The notes below the pieces were generated by a model, which saw only the letters and a program-made list of their open reading frames with translations, made no database searches and was not told where the DNA came from. Shown in pieces: positions 34,301-42,699 of a stretch of 64,000 bases of DNA. Made by a program: the position numbers and the translations under genes. Every line of letters starts with the position of its first letter. Positions within the stretch are counted from its first letter, which is position 1. The stretch covers positions 1 to 64,000 of the forward strand of contig JASMMA010000001.1 of the NCBI GenBank assembly GCA_030748415.1, in the 5' to 3' direction. Source of the DNA: Planctomycetota bacterium. GTDB lineage: Bacteria > Planctomycetota > UBA1135.

Positions 34301-34503
34301 TGACTGAAATTCAAGAAACACGCCCTGCAAAGCCAACTCACTTTGACTTCAAAGACATCGAGACTTTGCAACGCTTCATTTCCCCACAAGGGAAAATTCA
34401 CAGCCGTCAGCGCACGGGCTTAAACGCTCGTCAGCAACGCCGCCTCAAGAACGCCGTCAAGCACGCGCGTTTCCTAGCCCTTCTGCCTTACGTAAACCGA
34501 TGA
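34300..34503 (+). CDS. rpsR: 30S ribosomal protein S18
   Basis: 67 aa. The ATG at 34300 is preferred over a GTG three bases earlier, since GAGGAGG (34286-34292) is then seven bases upstream. Typical S18 sequence: FKDIETLQRFISPQGKI, RTGLNARQQRRLKNAVKHAR and FLALLPYV. The Cys-containing N-terminal Zn motif of some S18 proteins is missing (zinc-independent form). It overlaps rpsF by one base and rplI by four, so translation of all three is coupled. Confidence 0.95.
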   Translation: MTEIQETRPAKPTHFDFKDIETLQRFISPQGKIHSRQRTGLNARQQRRLKNAVKHARFLALLPYVNR

Positions 34504-35039
34504 AAACCAAAGTCATTCTTAGACAAGATATTCCCGCTCTGGGGCATGTTGGGGATACCGTTGAGGTAAGCGCTGGCTATGCCAGGAACTTCCTTCTACC
34601 CAGAGAAATGGCCTACCCTTGGTCAAGCGATGCCACGCTTCGAGTTGAAAAGGACCGGGTAATTGCTCAAGAGAAACGCGATGCCCTAGAAGCTGAATTT
34701 TCTCAACTCACTCAGCGTGTGGGAGATGTGCAATTAACTTACGAGGAGATGGTTTCCTTAGAAGGTCACCTTTACGGTTCAGTGAACGCTCACCGGATTG
34801 CTGAAACCCTTCAAGAGCAAGGTCTCAACATCGAAGAACGTAATGTTCGCCTTCCGGAACCCATTCGGGTTGCGGGGGAGTACGAAGTTCCGATTCACAT
34901 CCATGGGGACTTGGAGACAAAAATCAAGGTCTGGGTTGTTGCCGTTCAGGATCCTGACGCTGTCGCTCTCGAAGAGGAAGCTGATGAGTCAGAGGAATCC
35001 TCTTCTGAGGGCCCCGAAGAGGCACCTGCCGAAGCCTAA
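34500..35039 (+). CDS. rplI: 50S ribosomal protein L9 with acidic tail
   Basis: 179 aa. The N-terminal domain has VILRQDIPALGHVGDTVEVS and GYARNFLLPREMA, followed by the long connecting helix and the C-terminal rRNA-binding domain (SLEGHLYGSVNAHRIAE, IHIHGDLETKIKVWVV). The last 25 residues are an acidic Ser/Glu tail (EEEADESEESSSEGPEEAP). A strong intrinsic terminator follows 22 bases after the stop, so this gene ends the glmU-to-rplI transcript. Confidence 0.94.
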   Translation: MKTKVILRQDIPALGHVGDTVEVSAGYARNFLLPREMAYPWSSDATLRVEKDRVIAQEKRDALEAEFSQLTQRVGDVQLTYEEMVSLEGHLYGSVNAHRIAETLQEQGLNIEERNVRLPEPIRVAGEYEVPIHIHGDLETKIKVWVVAVQDPDAVALEEEADESEESSSEGPEEAPAEA

Positions 35040-35061
35040 TCCCTTTGGTTTTCGGCCAAAC

Positions 35062-35100
35062 AAGGAGGAGAGGAGAGAACCCTTTCCTCCTTAGTTTTTT
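35062..35100 (+). terminator. Intrinsic terminator after rplI
   Basis: A 12-bp stem (35062-35073 with 35081-35092, one G-U pair) and a 7-base loop are followed by AG and six T (35095-35100). It separates the ribosomal-protein genes from dnaB. dnaB should therefore have its own promoter in 35101-35142, where a TATTCT box at 35127-35132 is the only -10-like element and no matching -35 is evident. Confidence 0.87.
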
Positions 35101-35142
35101 GCTTCGGCCAAGACCCAGTGCGAGGCTATTCTGTTAACGGAA

Positions 35143-36477
35143 ATGAACGACTCATCCCCCGCTAGTTCCCTTCAGAGCCCCTATGACCTAGAGGCCGAAA
35201 AATGTGTTTTGGGAAGCGTCTTGCGTGACCCCAGGTGCGCAGCTGAAGTGACGGCGAAGTTGGCTTTGGATGATTTTTACCTTCCTCGCCACCGAGAGAT
35301 TTATGGGATATGTGTCAGCCTAGACCAACGAAGCGCCGGCTCTTGTGACCCTGTAACGGTTGCCCACGAGATTGACCGATTGGGTCGGTCTGAAGAGCTA
35401 GGTGGGAGGCATTACCTGGAAGAGATGATGCTTTCGGTTCCATCCCTTGCCTATCTTGAGAACCATATTCATATCGTTCGTGACCTCGCGATTCGCCGCG
35501 CCTTACTCGAGGCCACTGAAAAAGTTCAGCAACGCGTTTCTGAAGGCGCAGAAGATGTTCGCGAATTATTAGACCAAGCTGAACAAGCTGTCTTTCAAGT
35601 TGGTGACCGCCTTGTAGAAGGGGAAATCGTTTCGGCAAAGGAGTTGATTCGACAAAACTTGGATCGCATTCTGTCTCCTGATGGAGAACAGCAAGGGCTG
35701 AAAACGGGCTTTATTGACTTAGATGAAAGGCAGGGGTTCCGCCCAGGCGACCTTGTTGTTCTCGCAGCTCGACCTTCTATGGGGAAAACTGCATTCGCCC
35801 TGAACATTTTGGAACGGGTTGCCCTTTCAGGGAAAACCACCCTGTTGTTCTCTTTAGAAATGCCGGCGGATCAAATTATCCTTCGCCTTATCTCGAGCAA
35901 TGCCAAAGTTAAACATGACAAGATGCGGAAGGGTAAGCTCGACCCAGCTGATACCAAACGAGTCATTTATGCCGCTGATCAACTTGGGAACGCTTCTTTC
36001 CATATCGACGACACTTCCCAACCTTCTCTTGCGGAGATTCGGGCCAAAGCTCGCCGCTTAAAGCGAGATGCCGATTTGTCCCTTATTGTCGTTGATTATC
36101 TTCAGCTTCTGTCCATCTCAGGTTCTGAAAGCCGCCAACAAGAAGTTTCGACCATATCTCGAAACCTAAAGGCCCTTGCCCGGGACCTTCGAGTTCCGGT
36201 TCTTGCCTTAGCGCAGTTAAATCGAAAGGCCGAAGATCGAACCGATCACCGCCCGTTATTGTCGGACCTTCGCGAATCTGGTTCCATTGAACAAGATGCT
36301 GACATGGTGATGTTGTTGTATCGAGAAGAGTATTACAAAAAAGAAGAGTCGGAAAGGGCGGGTTTGGCTGACATCATCATTGCCAAAAATCGAAACGGGT
36401 CCACAGGCGATTTGACCTTGCGGTTTACTAAGGAACTCATGCGTTTTGAGAACGCTGTTGCTGAGCCTGCGTTTTAG
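35143..36477 (+). CDS. dnaB: Replicative DNA helicase DnaB
   Basis: 444 aa. N-terminal primase-interacting helical domain (LEAEKCVLGSVLRDP), then a RecA-type ATPase with Walker A ARPSMGKTAFALN, Walker B IVVDYLQLL, the arginine/glutamine stretch LAQLNRKAE and LSDLRESGSIEQDAD, ending in IIAKNRNGSTGDLTL with the Arg finger region. It is the hexameric replication-fork helicase. No intein or insertion is present. The rpsF-rpsR-rplI-dnaB order is conserved across bacteria. Confidence 0.95.
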   Translation: MNDSSPASSLQSPYDLEAEKCVLGSVLRDPRCAAEVTAKLALDDFYLPRHREIYGICVSLDQRSAGSCDPVTVAHEIDRLGRSEELGGRHYLEEMMLSVPSLAYLENHIHIVRDLAIRRALLEATEKVQQRVSEGAEDVRELLDQAEQAVFQVGDRLVEGEIVSAKELIRQNLDRILSPDGEQQGLKTGFIDLDERQGFRPGDLVVLAARPSMGKTAFALNILERVALSGKTTLLFSLEMPADQIILRLISSNAKVKHDKMRKGKLDPADTKRVIYAADQLGNASFHIDDTSQPSLAEIRAKARRLKRDADLSLIVVDYLQLLSISGSESRQQEVSTISRNLKALARDLRVPVLALAQLNRKAEDRTDHRPLLSDLRESGSIEQDADMVMLLYREEYYKKEESERAGLADIIIAKNRNGSTGDLTLRFTKELMRFENAVAEPAF

Positions 36478-36488
36478 TTGAGAAGGCC

Positions 36489-38960
36489 ATGATTATTTCT
36501 TCGTGCCTGCTCACTTTCTCGGCAATTCCTTTCTTCTCATTCCCGCCGGCTCTTTGCGCTCAAGAGCCAGTAGCTGGAATAGAGATTGTTGAGGTTGTTA
36601 TTCAAGGAGCAGGTGACCGTGAAGCGGCCATTCGCGCTGCACTTAGGATGCGGCCTGGTGTGATCCTGACCCCTGAAATTCTCCGTCGGGACCAGGAGTT
36701 TTTATGGAAACGGATGCGCATTCGACTTCTTAAAGTGGAGAAGGAGCGATTGGCTGATGGTGGTCTCCGAATTTTCATTCAAGTGGAAACGACCTCTGCG
36801 ATGCGTCGCGTTCTTTTTGAGGGCAACCTTGAATTGGAAAGAGATGAGCTCCTTTTGGCCGCAGGGATTTCCTCGGCTCAGTCCGTAGATCGTGCAAGGA
36901 TTCCCATTCTTGTCCAAGATTTGCAGGCTCACTACCGTGACCAGGGCTATGCCCATGTCTCGATTGTTCCTGTTGTTCATGAAGAGCTGAGCCAGCTTGT
37001 GCTTCATGTTGATGAGGGCCCTTTGGTTAAAGTTGATTCAGTAACCTTTGAAGGAAACACAGCATTTCCGGCTAAGTCTTTTATGGGTATTGGAGAAAGC
37101 CTGACATCCAACATGGAAGGGAGTTCAGGCCTTTTCTTTTTTCCTGGTGCGACCTATACCGATGGAATTTTCGACCGTGACCTAGTTGCCTTGGAGGAAC
37201 TTTATCGAGACTACGGCTATTTGGATATTCAGGTTCGCGTGGGTGAAGTGACCTTTTCTGATGACTTGGAAAGAGCCCAGATTCAGTTTCAAGTTGAGGA
37301 AGGCCCCCAGTACAAAGTTCGAAAGTTAATCTTTCAAAATGAATTGGGTGGACCCCTAAACTTTTCAGATGAAGAATTAATAAAAGTCGTTGGCCTTCGA
37401 CCTGGACAAGTTTATGAAAAGGCCAGAGTTGCAGCAGACGAGTCAGCTCTTCGCCGTTTTTACGGTGAAAAAGGGCATCCTTCTAGTCGTCGCGCCAAAG
37501 GAAGTGCTGAAGATTTCTTTTCTTTTTCCCCACCTGAAGGTAAGCCCCGTGTTCTCGCCGACCCCAACCAAGCTGTTGTGGATGTAATCTACTCGATTCG
37601 GGAAGGCCGAAAAATGAGAATTCGAGACATTCTCGTTGCCGGGAATACGCGCACAAAAGACCGTGTTATTCGGCGAATGATTTCTTTGGAGCCGGGCGAC
37701 TTAGCCAATGGCTCTGAGGCTATTCGGTCTTGGCGCCGCATCCTTGGAACGAACTGGTTTCAAGACCCAGATACTCGCCAGCCCTATGTGGATTGGCGGT
37801 TTCTTGAAACCGAACGCCCGGGTTGGGTTGACTTGCGGTATGAGGTGGCAGAAGGCCAAACGGGGCGCGCTCTCTTTGGTGGGGGAATCAACAGTAACAC
37901 GGGTGCCTTCTTATCTGTTCAATTCCAAAAGGACAACTTTGATATTTCGAAGCCCCCAACATCTTGGGGAACTGCAGTTCAGGAAATCTTGAATGGAGAT
38001 GCATTCACGGGTGCCGGTCAAAGCTTGCGGGCATTCGTTGCTCCTGGGCGAGAGTTCAGCACCTACTCTTTGGATTTTACGGAACCTGACCTGTTTCTAG
38101 ATCATATTGACCGGCTGAGTTTAAATGTGAAAGGTTTCAAAACGTTTCATTACCTTCGAACTCATAGCGAACAACGAACCGCCGGAAGTTTTCGCCTTGG
38201 TCGGCACTTTGGTCGCCATCTTTCCATTTGGGCTGGGCCTGAAATGGGCAGCGTGGCCCTTTCAAACCCTGACCCTGGGGCTCCCCAGGCGGTCGTGGAC
38301 ATTGTCGGTAAGCATACTTTGAACACGGTTTCCGCAGGACTACTCTTTAATTCTGTTGCGAACCCATTTTCACCGGTGGATGGTCTCAAGATTCGATTGA
38401 GCCATAAATTTGCTGGGGGGACACTAGGGGGAGATTGGGATTTTCAGTCCACGGACGCATTGGTGGAAAAATATTATCCCCTTGGCTATGACCGCCTTGA
38501 CCGCCCTTGGATTGCAGCTCTTATCGGCCGATTGCGTTTCGCTCGAGAATCGGGCGACCTGGATGCAATCCCCTACACCGAAAGATTCTTCTTGGGCGGA
38601 CAGGGGACTTTGCGAGGATTTGATTTCCGAGGGGCTGGTCCTCGCCATGGGAGATTTCCTTTGGGCGGTGAAGCCGCATGGAACGCTTCCCTTGAAGTGC
38701 GTGCGCCTCTTTTGTCATCTCGTGTACGAGACACCGTGGATGAAGTTGAATACGCAAGGGGAGCTTTTTGGATTGACGCTGGTGCACTTGGAAATGGAAT
38801 GGAGGACTTTGCCTCTACTCGGATTGCCGCTGGCGTTGGCGTGCGTATCCGTTTGCCGATGATGCCCCAAATGCCCTTGGCGCTTGATTTCGGATGGCCC
38901 ATTAAAAGTGAGTCATTCGATGAAACTTCTGTCTTCACCTTCTCTCTTGGTAACTTCTAA
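36489..38960 (+). CDS. bamA: Outer-membrane assembly factor BamA
   Basis: 823 aa. A signal peptide (about 1-24, ending PALCAQE) is followed by five POTRA repeats to about residue 450 (for example VRVLFEGN-like MRRVLFEGNLELERDE, VDSVTFEGNTAF, IRDILVAGNTRTKD) and a 16-strand barrel domain. The barrel has the conserved loop-6 Arg motif as LRGFDF within GGQGTLRGFDFRGAGP. It inserts beta-barrel proteins into the outer membrane. NFDISKPP followed by FTGAGQSLRAFVAPG at the start of the barrel is a pattern I associate with planctomycete BamA proteins. It begins 11 bases after dnaB and overlaps the Skp-like gene by one base. Confidence 0.92.
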   Translation: MIISSCLLTFSAIPFFSFPPALCAQEPVAGIEIVEVVIQGAGDREAAIRAALRMRPGVILTPEILRRDQEFLWKRMRIRLLKVEKERLADGGLRIFIQVETTSAMRRVLFEGNLELERDELLLAAGISSAQSVDRARIPILVQDLQAHYRDQGYAHVSIVPVVHEELSQLVLHVDEGPLVKVDSVTFEGNTAFPAKSFMGIGESLTSNMEGSSGLFFFPGATYTDGIFDRDLVALEELYRDYGYLDIQVRVGEVTFSDDLERAQIQFQVEEGPQYKVRKLIFQNELGGPLNFSDEELIKVVGLRPGQVYEKARVAADESALRRFYGEKGHPSSRRAKGSAEDFFSFSPPEGKPRVLADPNQAVVDVIYSIREGRKMRIRDILVAGNTRTKDRVIRRMISLEPGDLANGSEAIRSWRRILGTNWFQDPDTRQPYVDWRFLETERPGWVDLRYEVAEGQTGRALFGGGINSNTGAFLSVQFQKDNFDISKPPTSWGTAVQEILNGDAFTGAGQSLRAFVAPGREFSTYSLDFTEPDLFLDHIDRLSLNVKGFKTFHYLRTHSEQRTAGSFRLGRHFGRHLSIWAGPEMGSVALSNPDPGAPQAVVDIVGKHTLNTVSAGLLFNSVANPFSPVDGLKIRLSHKFAGGTLGGDWDFQSTDALVEKYYPLGYDRLDRPWIAALIGRLRFARESGDLDAIPYTERFFLGGQGTLRGFDFRGAGPRHGRFPLGGEAAWNASLEVRAPLLSSRVRDTVDEVEYARGAFWIDAGALGNGMEDFASTRIAAGVGVRIRLPMMPQMPLALDFGWPIKSESFDETSVFTFSLGNF

Positions 38961-39541
38961 TGAAGAACATGTCCCTGAAACTTTCTCTCCCTCTTGTAAT
39001 ACTCCTTATGTCCGGTTATTTGCTAGCTGACCGTTCAGCCCAAGAGCCAAATCTGGGAGTTCGTTATGTTTCTATTGCAAAGTGTCTGGAGGGCTTCAAA
39101 TCAGCCCAAGAAGAACTTCAAAGAATGAGAGAGGCCTTTTCTGCCAAAAGTGAGCGCCTTATGCTCAGAGAAGCCTCTAACCGCGAAAAAGAAGGAGAAC
39201 TCATGGTGATGGATCCAAACAGTGAAGAATTCGCGGAGGCTCGTCATCAACTTCAGCAAGACAAACTAAGCCTGAAGCAAGATGAAGAATTTCTTGCGGA
39301 CTTGGTTGCTCAAAGACAGGGCGAATTGTTTTTGCGCGCCTATAAAGCCATACAGAAGGCCGCCGCTGAATTGGGCGCCCGGGAAGGGTTTAGCTCGATT
39401 ATGTTTAGCCCTGGCGATTTCTCCCAAATGCCCATGGATATGGGAGCGCTGAATAGCATTGAGAGCAAGGATGTCCTTTGGGCCAACCCAAACTACGATG
39501 TAACTTCTTCAATCGTATCCATCCTGAACGGAGAGGGTTAG
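38960..39541 (+). CDS. skp: OmpH/Skp-like periplasmic chaperone
   Basis: 193 aa. A signal peptide (about 1-24) leads into VRYVSIAKCLEGFKSAQEEL, a long helical hairpin rich in charge (residues 60-140), and a hydrophobic-capped C-terminal part. The layout matches OmpH/Skp, which form jellyfish-like trimers that hold unfolded barrel proteins for BamA. Sequence identity to the family is carried mainly by the pattern and by the bamA-skp-lpx order. It uses a TAATG start-stop overlap with bamA. Confidence 0.83.
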   Translation: MKNMSLKLSLPLVILLMSGYLLADRSAQEPNLGVRYVSIAKCLEGFKSAQEELQRMREAFSAKSERLMLREASNREKEGELMVMDPNSEEFAEARHQLQQDKLSLKQDEEFLADLVAQRQGELFLRAYKAIQKAAAELGAREGFSSIMFSPGDFSQMPMDMGALNSIESKDVLWANPNYDVTSSIVSILNGEG

Positions 39542-39579
39542 GTCTTGCTTCTCCCTCTCGGCAGCGTTCTACTTTAGAA

Positions 39580-40875
39580 ATGGCGCGCACTCAAAGGAGC
39601 CTGAAAGCCCACGTGAACATTGAGGGGGTCGCTCTCCATTCAGGGGAGCCCGTTAAAGTACGCCTTGAGCCTGCTCCAACTGGCACAGGAATTGTTTTTC
39701 GGCGGAGTGATGTTGACGAGCCTGCGGATATTCCAGCCCTCCCTGATTATCTTGTTCATTCCTCTCGTCGCACGATTCTGAGGCGCGGTGGGTCTGAGGT
39801 CGGGATGGTTGAGCACTTGCTTTCTATTGCGATAGGTCTGCAGATTGACAACATGTTCGTCACTGTAGATGGTCCCGAACTCCCCGGCATGGATGGCTCC
39901 ACTTTAGGGTATGGGGAGTTGATTCAGAAGGTGGGTGTTGTGGAGCAAAAAACAGAGCGCCAAACACTTCGTTTGGAGAAACCTGTCTTTGTCCGAAATG
40001 AAGGAGGAGCGGAAATCATTGCCTTGCCACCAAGCGGGGAAGGCCTTTCCATTCGTTACACGCCGGGACACCCTGTCGGCGTGGACAATAGCACTGTTTT
40101 CTTCAATTCGGCAACGGACGATTATATAAATGATATTGCCCCCGCTAGGACTTTTGTGCGAGCAGAGGAAGTCGAAAAGCTTCTCGCCGAAGGTTATGGT
40201 CAAGGCGCCACCGCCGAGAATACTCTCGTGTTGGGTGGTGATTCCGCTCCTGAGATGCGTATTGAGCAAGAGCCCACTCGCCACAAGATTGCCGACTTGA
40301 TGGGTGATTTAGGTTTGTTGGGCGCTGATTTGAATGCGGATATTGTTGCGACTCGAAGTGGGCACGGTTTGAACCAAGGACTGGTAAGAGAACTTCGTTC
40401 GATTCTTGAAGAGGAAGAGATTGGTTTGGATGAACTTCCTGAAGGTGGATATGACATCCGGGATATTGTTCGGGTCATTCCTCATCGCTATCCATTCCTT
40501 TTGGTGGATAGAGTTATTCGTGTTGAGGGCACTCGCCGTGCAGTTGGCCTGAAAAATGTAACCATTAACGAAGAATTTTTTCAGGGGCACTGGCCCGAAC
40601 ATCCTGTGATGCCTGGCGTTTTGCAATTGGAAGCCATGGCCCAAGTCGCAGGAATTCTTTTGCTCCGAAAACTGGAACATTCGGGGAAAATCGCAGTTCT
40701 GGCCAGCATAGATAAGGTCCGGTTTCGTGGCTCTGTTGTCCCTGGGGATCAACTTCGAATCGAAGTTGAAACTCTTCGCCTGAATCGAAATAGAGGTCAG
40801 GTAGTAGGGGTTACGAAGGTAGGGCGCCGCCTTGCTGCCGAGGCTACCCTTTCATTCGCCCTCGTAGACGCATGA
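39580..40875 (+). CDS. lpxC/fabZ: Fused LpxC deacetylase and FabZ dehydratase
   Basis: 431 aa from the ATG at 39580. Residues 1-275 are LpxC: RRTILRRG, VEHLLSI with Glu78 and His79, HKIADLMGDL with zinc ligands His235 and Asp239, and GHGLN with His262. Residues 290-431 are FabZ: IPHRYPFLLVD with His302 and VLQLEAMAQVAG with Glu351. LpxC removes acetate from UDP-3-acyl-GlcNAc, the committed step of lipid A; FabZ dehydrates 3-hydroxyacyl-ACP. Both draw on the 3-hydroxyacyl pool, so fusion would fix their ratio. Such fusions are known from Bacteroidetes and some other phyla. It overlaps lpxA by four bases. Confidence 0.94.
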   Translation: MARTQRSLKAHVNIEGVALHSGEPVKVRLEPAPTGTGIVFRRSDVDEPADIPALPDYLVHSSRRTILRRGGSEVGMVEHLLSIAIGLQIDNMFVTVDGPELPGMDGSTLGYGELIQKVGVVEQKTERQTLRLEKPVFVRNEGGAEIIALPPSGEGLSIRYTPGHPVGVDNSTVFFNSATDDYINDIAPARTFVRAEEVEKLLAEGYGQGATAENTLVLGGDSAPEMRIEQEPTRHKIADLMGDLGLLGADLNADIVATRSGHGLNQGLVRELRSILEEEEIGLDELPEGGYDIRDIVRVIPHRYPFLLVDRVIRVEGTRRAVGLKNVTINEEFFQGHWPEHPVMPGVLQLEAMAQVAGILLLRKLEHSGKIAVLASIDKVRFRGSVVPGDQLRIEVETLRLNRNRGQVVGVTKVGRRLAAEATLSFALVDA

Positions 40876-41690
40876 GCACAAAAATTCACCCTACCTCCCA
40901 TATTGCCCCAGGGGCCGAGTTGGACTCTGGAGTTGTTGTTGGTCCCTTTTGCCATGTCGGCCACAAGGTCGAAATTGGAGCCGACACTGTTTTAGGTCCC
41001 CATGTGGTGATTCAAGGTAAAACCACAATTGGACAACGAAACCGTTTTATGGGCCAAGCGAGCATTGGCGGCTTGCCCCAAGACTTGAAATACGCAGGCG
41101 AGGATTCTGCATTGGTTTTAGGCGATGACAATGTCGTTCGCGAGTTCGTCACCATCAACATTGGCACCGCTGCAGGGTCGTGGGTAACCACTCTCGGGGA
41201 TCGGAACTTGCTCATGGCTTGTGCACACATTGCGCACGATTGCGTTCTTGAAGATGACATCATTGTTGGAAATAATGTTTTAATGGCTGGTCATGTTCGA
41301 GTGGAGTCTCAAGCAATTGTCTCCGGAGGTTCTGCATTGAATCATTTCGTGACGGTTGGCACTTTGGCAATGGTTGGCGGGATGGCTCGAATTATTAAAG
41401 ATGTCCCCCCATATATGGTCGTGGAAGGAAGCCCTGGGCGCGTTCGAGGTGTTAATTCGGTTGGTCTCAACCGGAAAAAGACCTCCCCAGAATCTGTCGC
41501 TCAAATGCGAGACGCCTACCGCCGCCTTTATGCTGACGAGACCCCCACTTCACTTGCGATTCAAGAAATGGAGACGCGTGGAGACTGGTGTCCCGAGGTA
41601 CTGCGTTTGATTGCTTTTCTTCGAGATATGGAACGGGGATATCAAGGCCGTTATCGTGAATCTTTGCGGCGGCCACCCGCGGAAGCCTAA
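40872..41690 (+). CDS. lpxA: UDP-GlcNAc acyltransferase LpxA
   Basis: 272 aa, left-handed beta helix of hexapeptide repeats, then a helical C-terminal domain. IHPTSHIAPGAELDSGVVVG opens the helix; IGGLPQDLKYAGE, REFVTINIGTA, the catalytic His in ACAHIAHDCVLED, and VEGSPGRVRGVNSVGLNRK are LpxA landmarks. It transfers a 3-hydroxyacyl chain from ACP to UDP-GlcNAc (or a 3-amino analogue), the first step of lipid A. Translation is coupled to lpxC/fabZ. The next gene is an oxidoreductase two bases downstream. Confidence 0.94.
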   Translation: MSTKIHPTSHIAPGAELDSGVVVGPFCHVGHKVEIGADTVLGPHVVIQGKTTIGQRNRFMGQASIGGLPQDLKYAGEDSALVLGDDNVVREFVTINIGTAAGSWVTTLGDRNLLMACAHIAHDCVLEDDIIVGNNVLMAGHVRVESQAIVSGGSALNHFVTVGTLAMVGGMARIIKDVPPYMVVEGSPGRVRGVNSVGLNRKKTSPESVAQMRDAYRRLYADETPTSLAIQEMETRGDWCPEVLRLIAFLRDMERGYQGRYRESLRRPPAEA

Positions 41691-41692
41691 CC

Positions 41693-42691
41693 ATGGCGAC
41701 TTTAAAGGCCTGCGTCGTTGGAGTGGGGCATCTTGGCCGCCACCATGCTCGAATTCTTTCCGAACTCCCTCAGATTAATCTAGTTGGAATCGTTGAGCCC
41801 GACCAAGTTCGAGGGAAAGAGCTGGCAGAGCGCTATTCCTGCTCCTGGTACCCCAAAATATCGGATTTGCCAGCTCGCGTAGATTTTGCAGTCATCGCTG
41901 TTCCTACGGTTTTGCATCAAAGCTGCGCTTCACCTTTTTTGAAAGCGGGCGTTTCTGTTTTGATTGAAAAGCCGATGGCCCCCGATCCTGAAATATGTCG
42001 GCAGATATTGGATGAAGCCACGGCGCATGGCGCCATGGTAGGGGTTGGGCATGTTGAGCGTTTTAATCCAGCAGTTCGCCGCGCAATGGAGTTAGGGATT
42101 CAGCCACGTTTCGTCGAGGCGCACCGCCTTGCACCCTATACCTTCCGCTCTACAGATGTTGGAGTGGTTCTTGATTTAATGATTCATGACATTGACCTCC
42201 TTCTAGCCTGGGTAGGTAATGTGCCTGATAGCGTTGATGCCGTTGGTGGACAGACCTTGTCTTCAACTGAAGACATTTGTTCAGCCCGACTCAAGTTTCC
42301 TTCAGGGGTGACGGCAAACTTGACCGCTTCCCGCCTTTCTTTGAAACCCATGCGGCGCTTTCGCGTTTTCGGTCCGGACTGTTATGTCTCGGTGGATAGC
42401 CAGGATAGGTATGCTCTCTTGGTTCAGAAGTCGAGCAAGTTTCAACCTGAGGCGATTGCGCAAGCTGCTAAATCCGACAACCCTTCCCAGGCCTTTCAAG
42501 AGTTGCTTCACACCGAAGAACTTCAGCTCGACGAAGACGAACCATTGCGGGCCGAGCTTTGTGCCTTTGCTGAAGCTGTTGAAAAGGGAACGGACCATCC
42601 AGTCTCTGGGATGGATGGTCTTCGCGCAGTAGAGACTGCTTTCCGCATTCGGGAGTCCTTAGAGGAATCCCATTGGACTCTGGATTCTTAG
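41693..42691 (+). CDS. Gfo/Idh/MocA-family oxidoreductase (possibly GnnA-like)
   Basis: 332 aa. The NAD-binding fold starts with VVGVGHLGRHHARIL, has VLIEKPMAPD as the conserved EKP motif, and GHVERFNPAVRR and MIHDIDLLLAW in the substrate domain. It starts two bases after lpxA in a lipid A operon. In some bacteria an oxidoreductase of this family, GnnA, oxidises the 3-OH of UDP-GlcNAc before GnnB aminates it, giving amide-linked lipid A. No GnnB aminotransferase is adjacent here; the aminotransferase at 53781-55112 belongs to a different fold class. A role on UDP-GlcNAc is therefore plausible but unproven. Confidence 0.8.
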   Translation: MATLKACVVGVGHLGRHHARILSELPQINLVGIVEPDQVRGKELAERYSCSWYPKISDLPARVDFAVIAVPTVLHQSCASPFLKAGVSVLIEKPMAPDPEICRQILDEATAHGAMVGVGHVERFNPAVRRAMELGIQPRFVEAHRLAPYTFRSTDVGVVLDLMIHDIDLLLAWVGNVPDSVDAVGGQTLSSTEDICSARLKFPSGVTANLTASRLSLKPMRRFRVFGPDCYVSVDSQDRYALLVQKSSKFQPEAIAQAAKSDNPSQAFQELLHTEELQLDEDEPLRAELCAFAEAVEKGTDHPVSGMDGLRAVETAFRIRESLEESHWTLDS

Positions 42692-42699
42692 CGGCAGGG

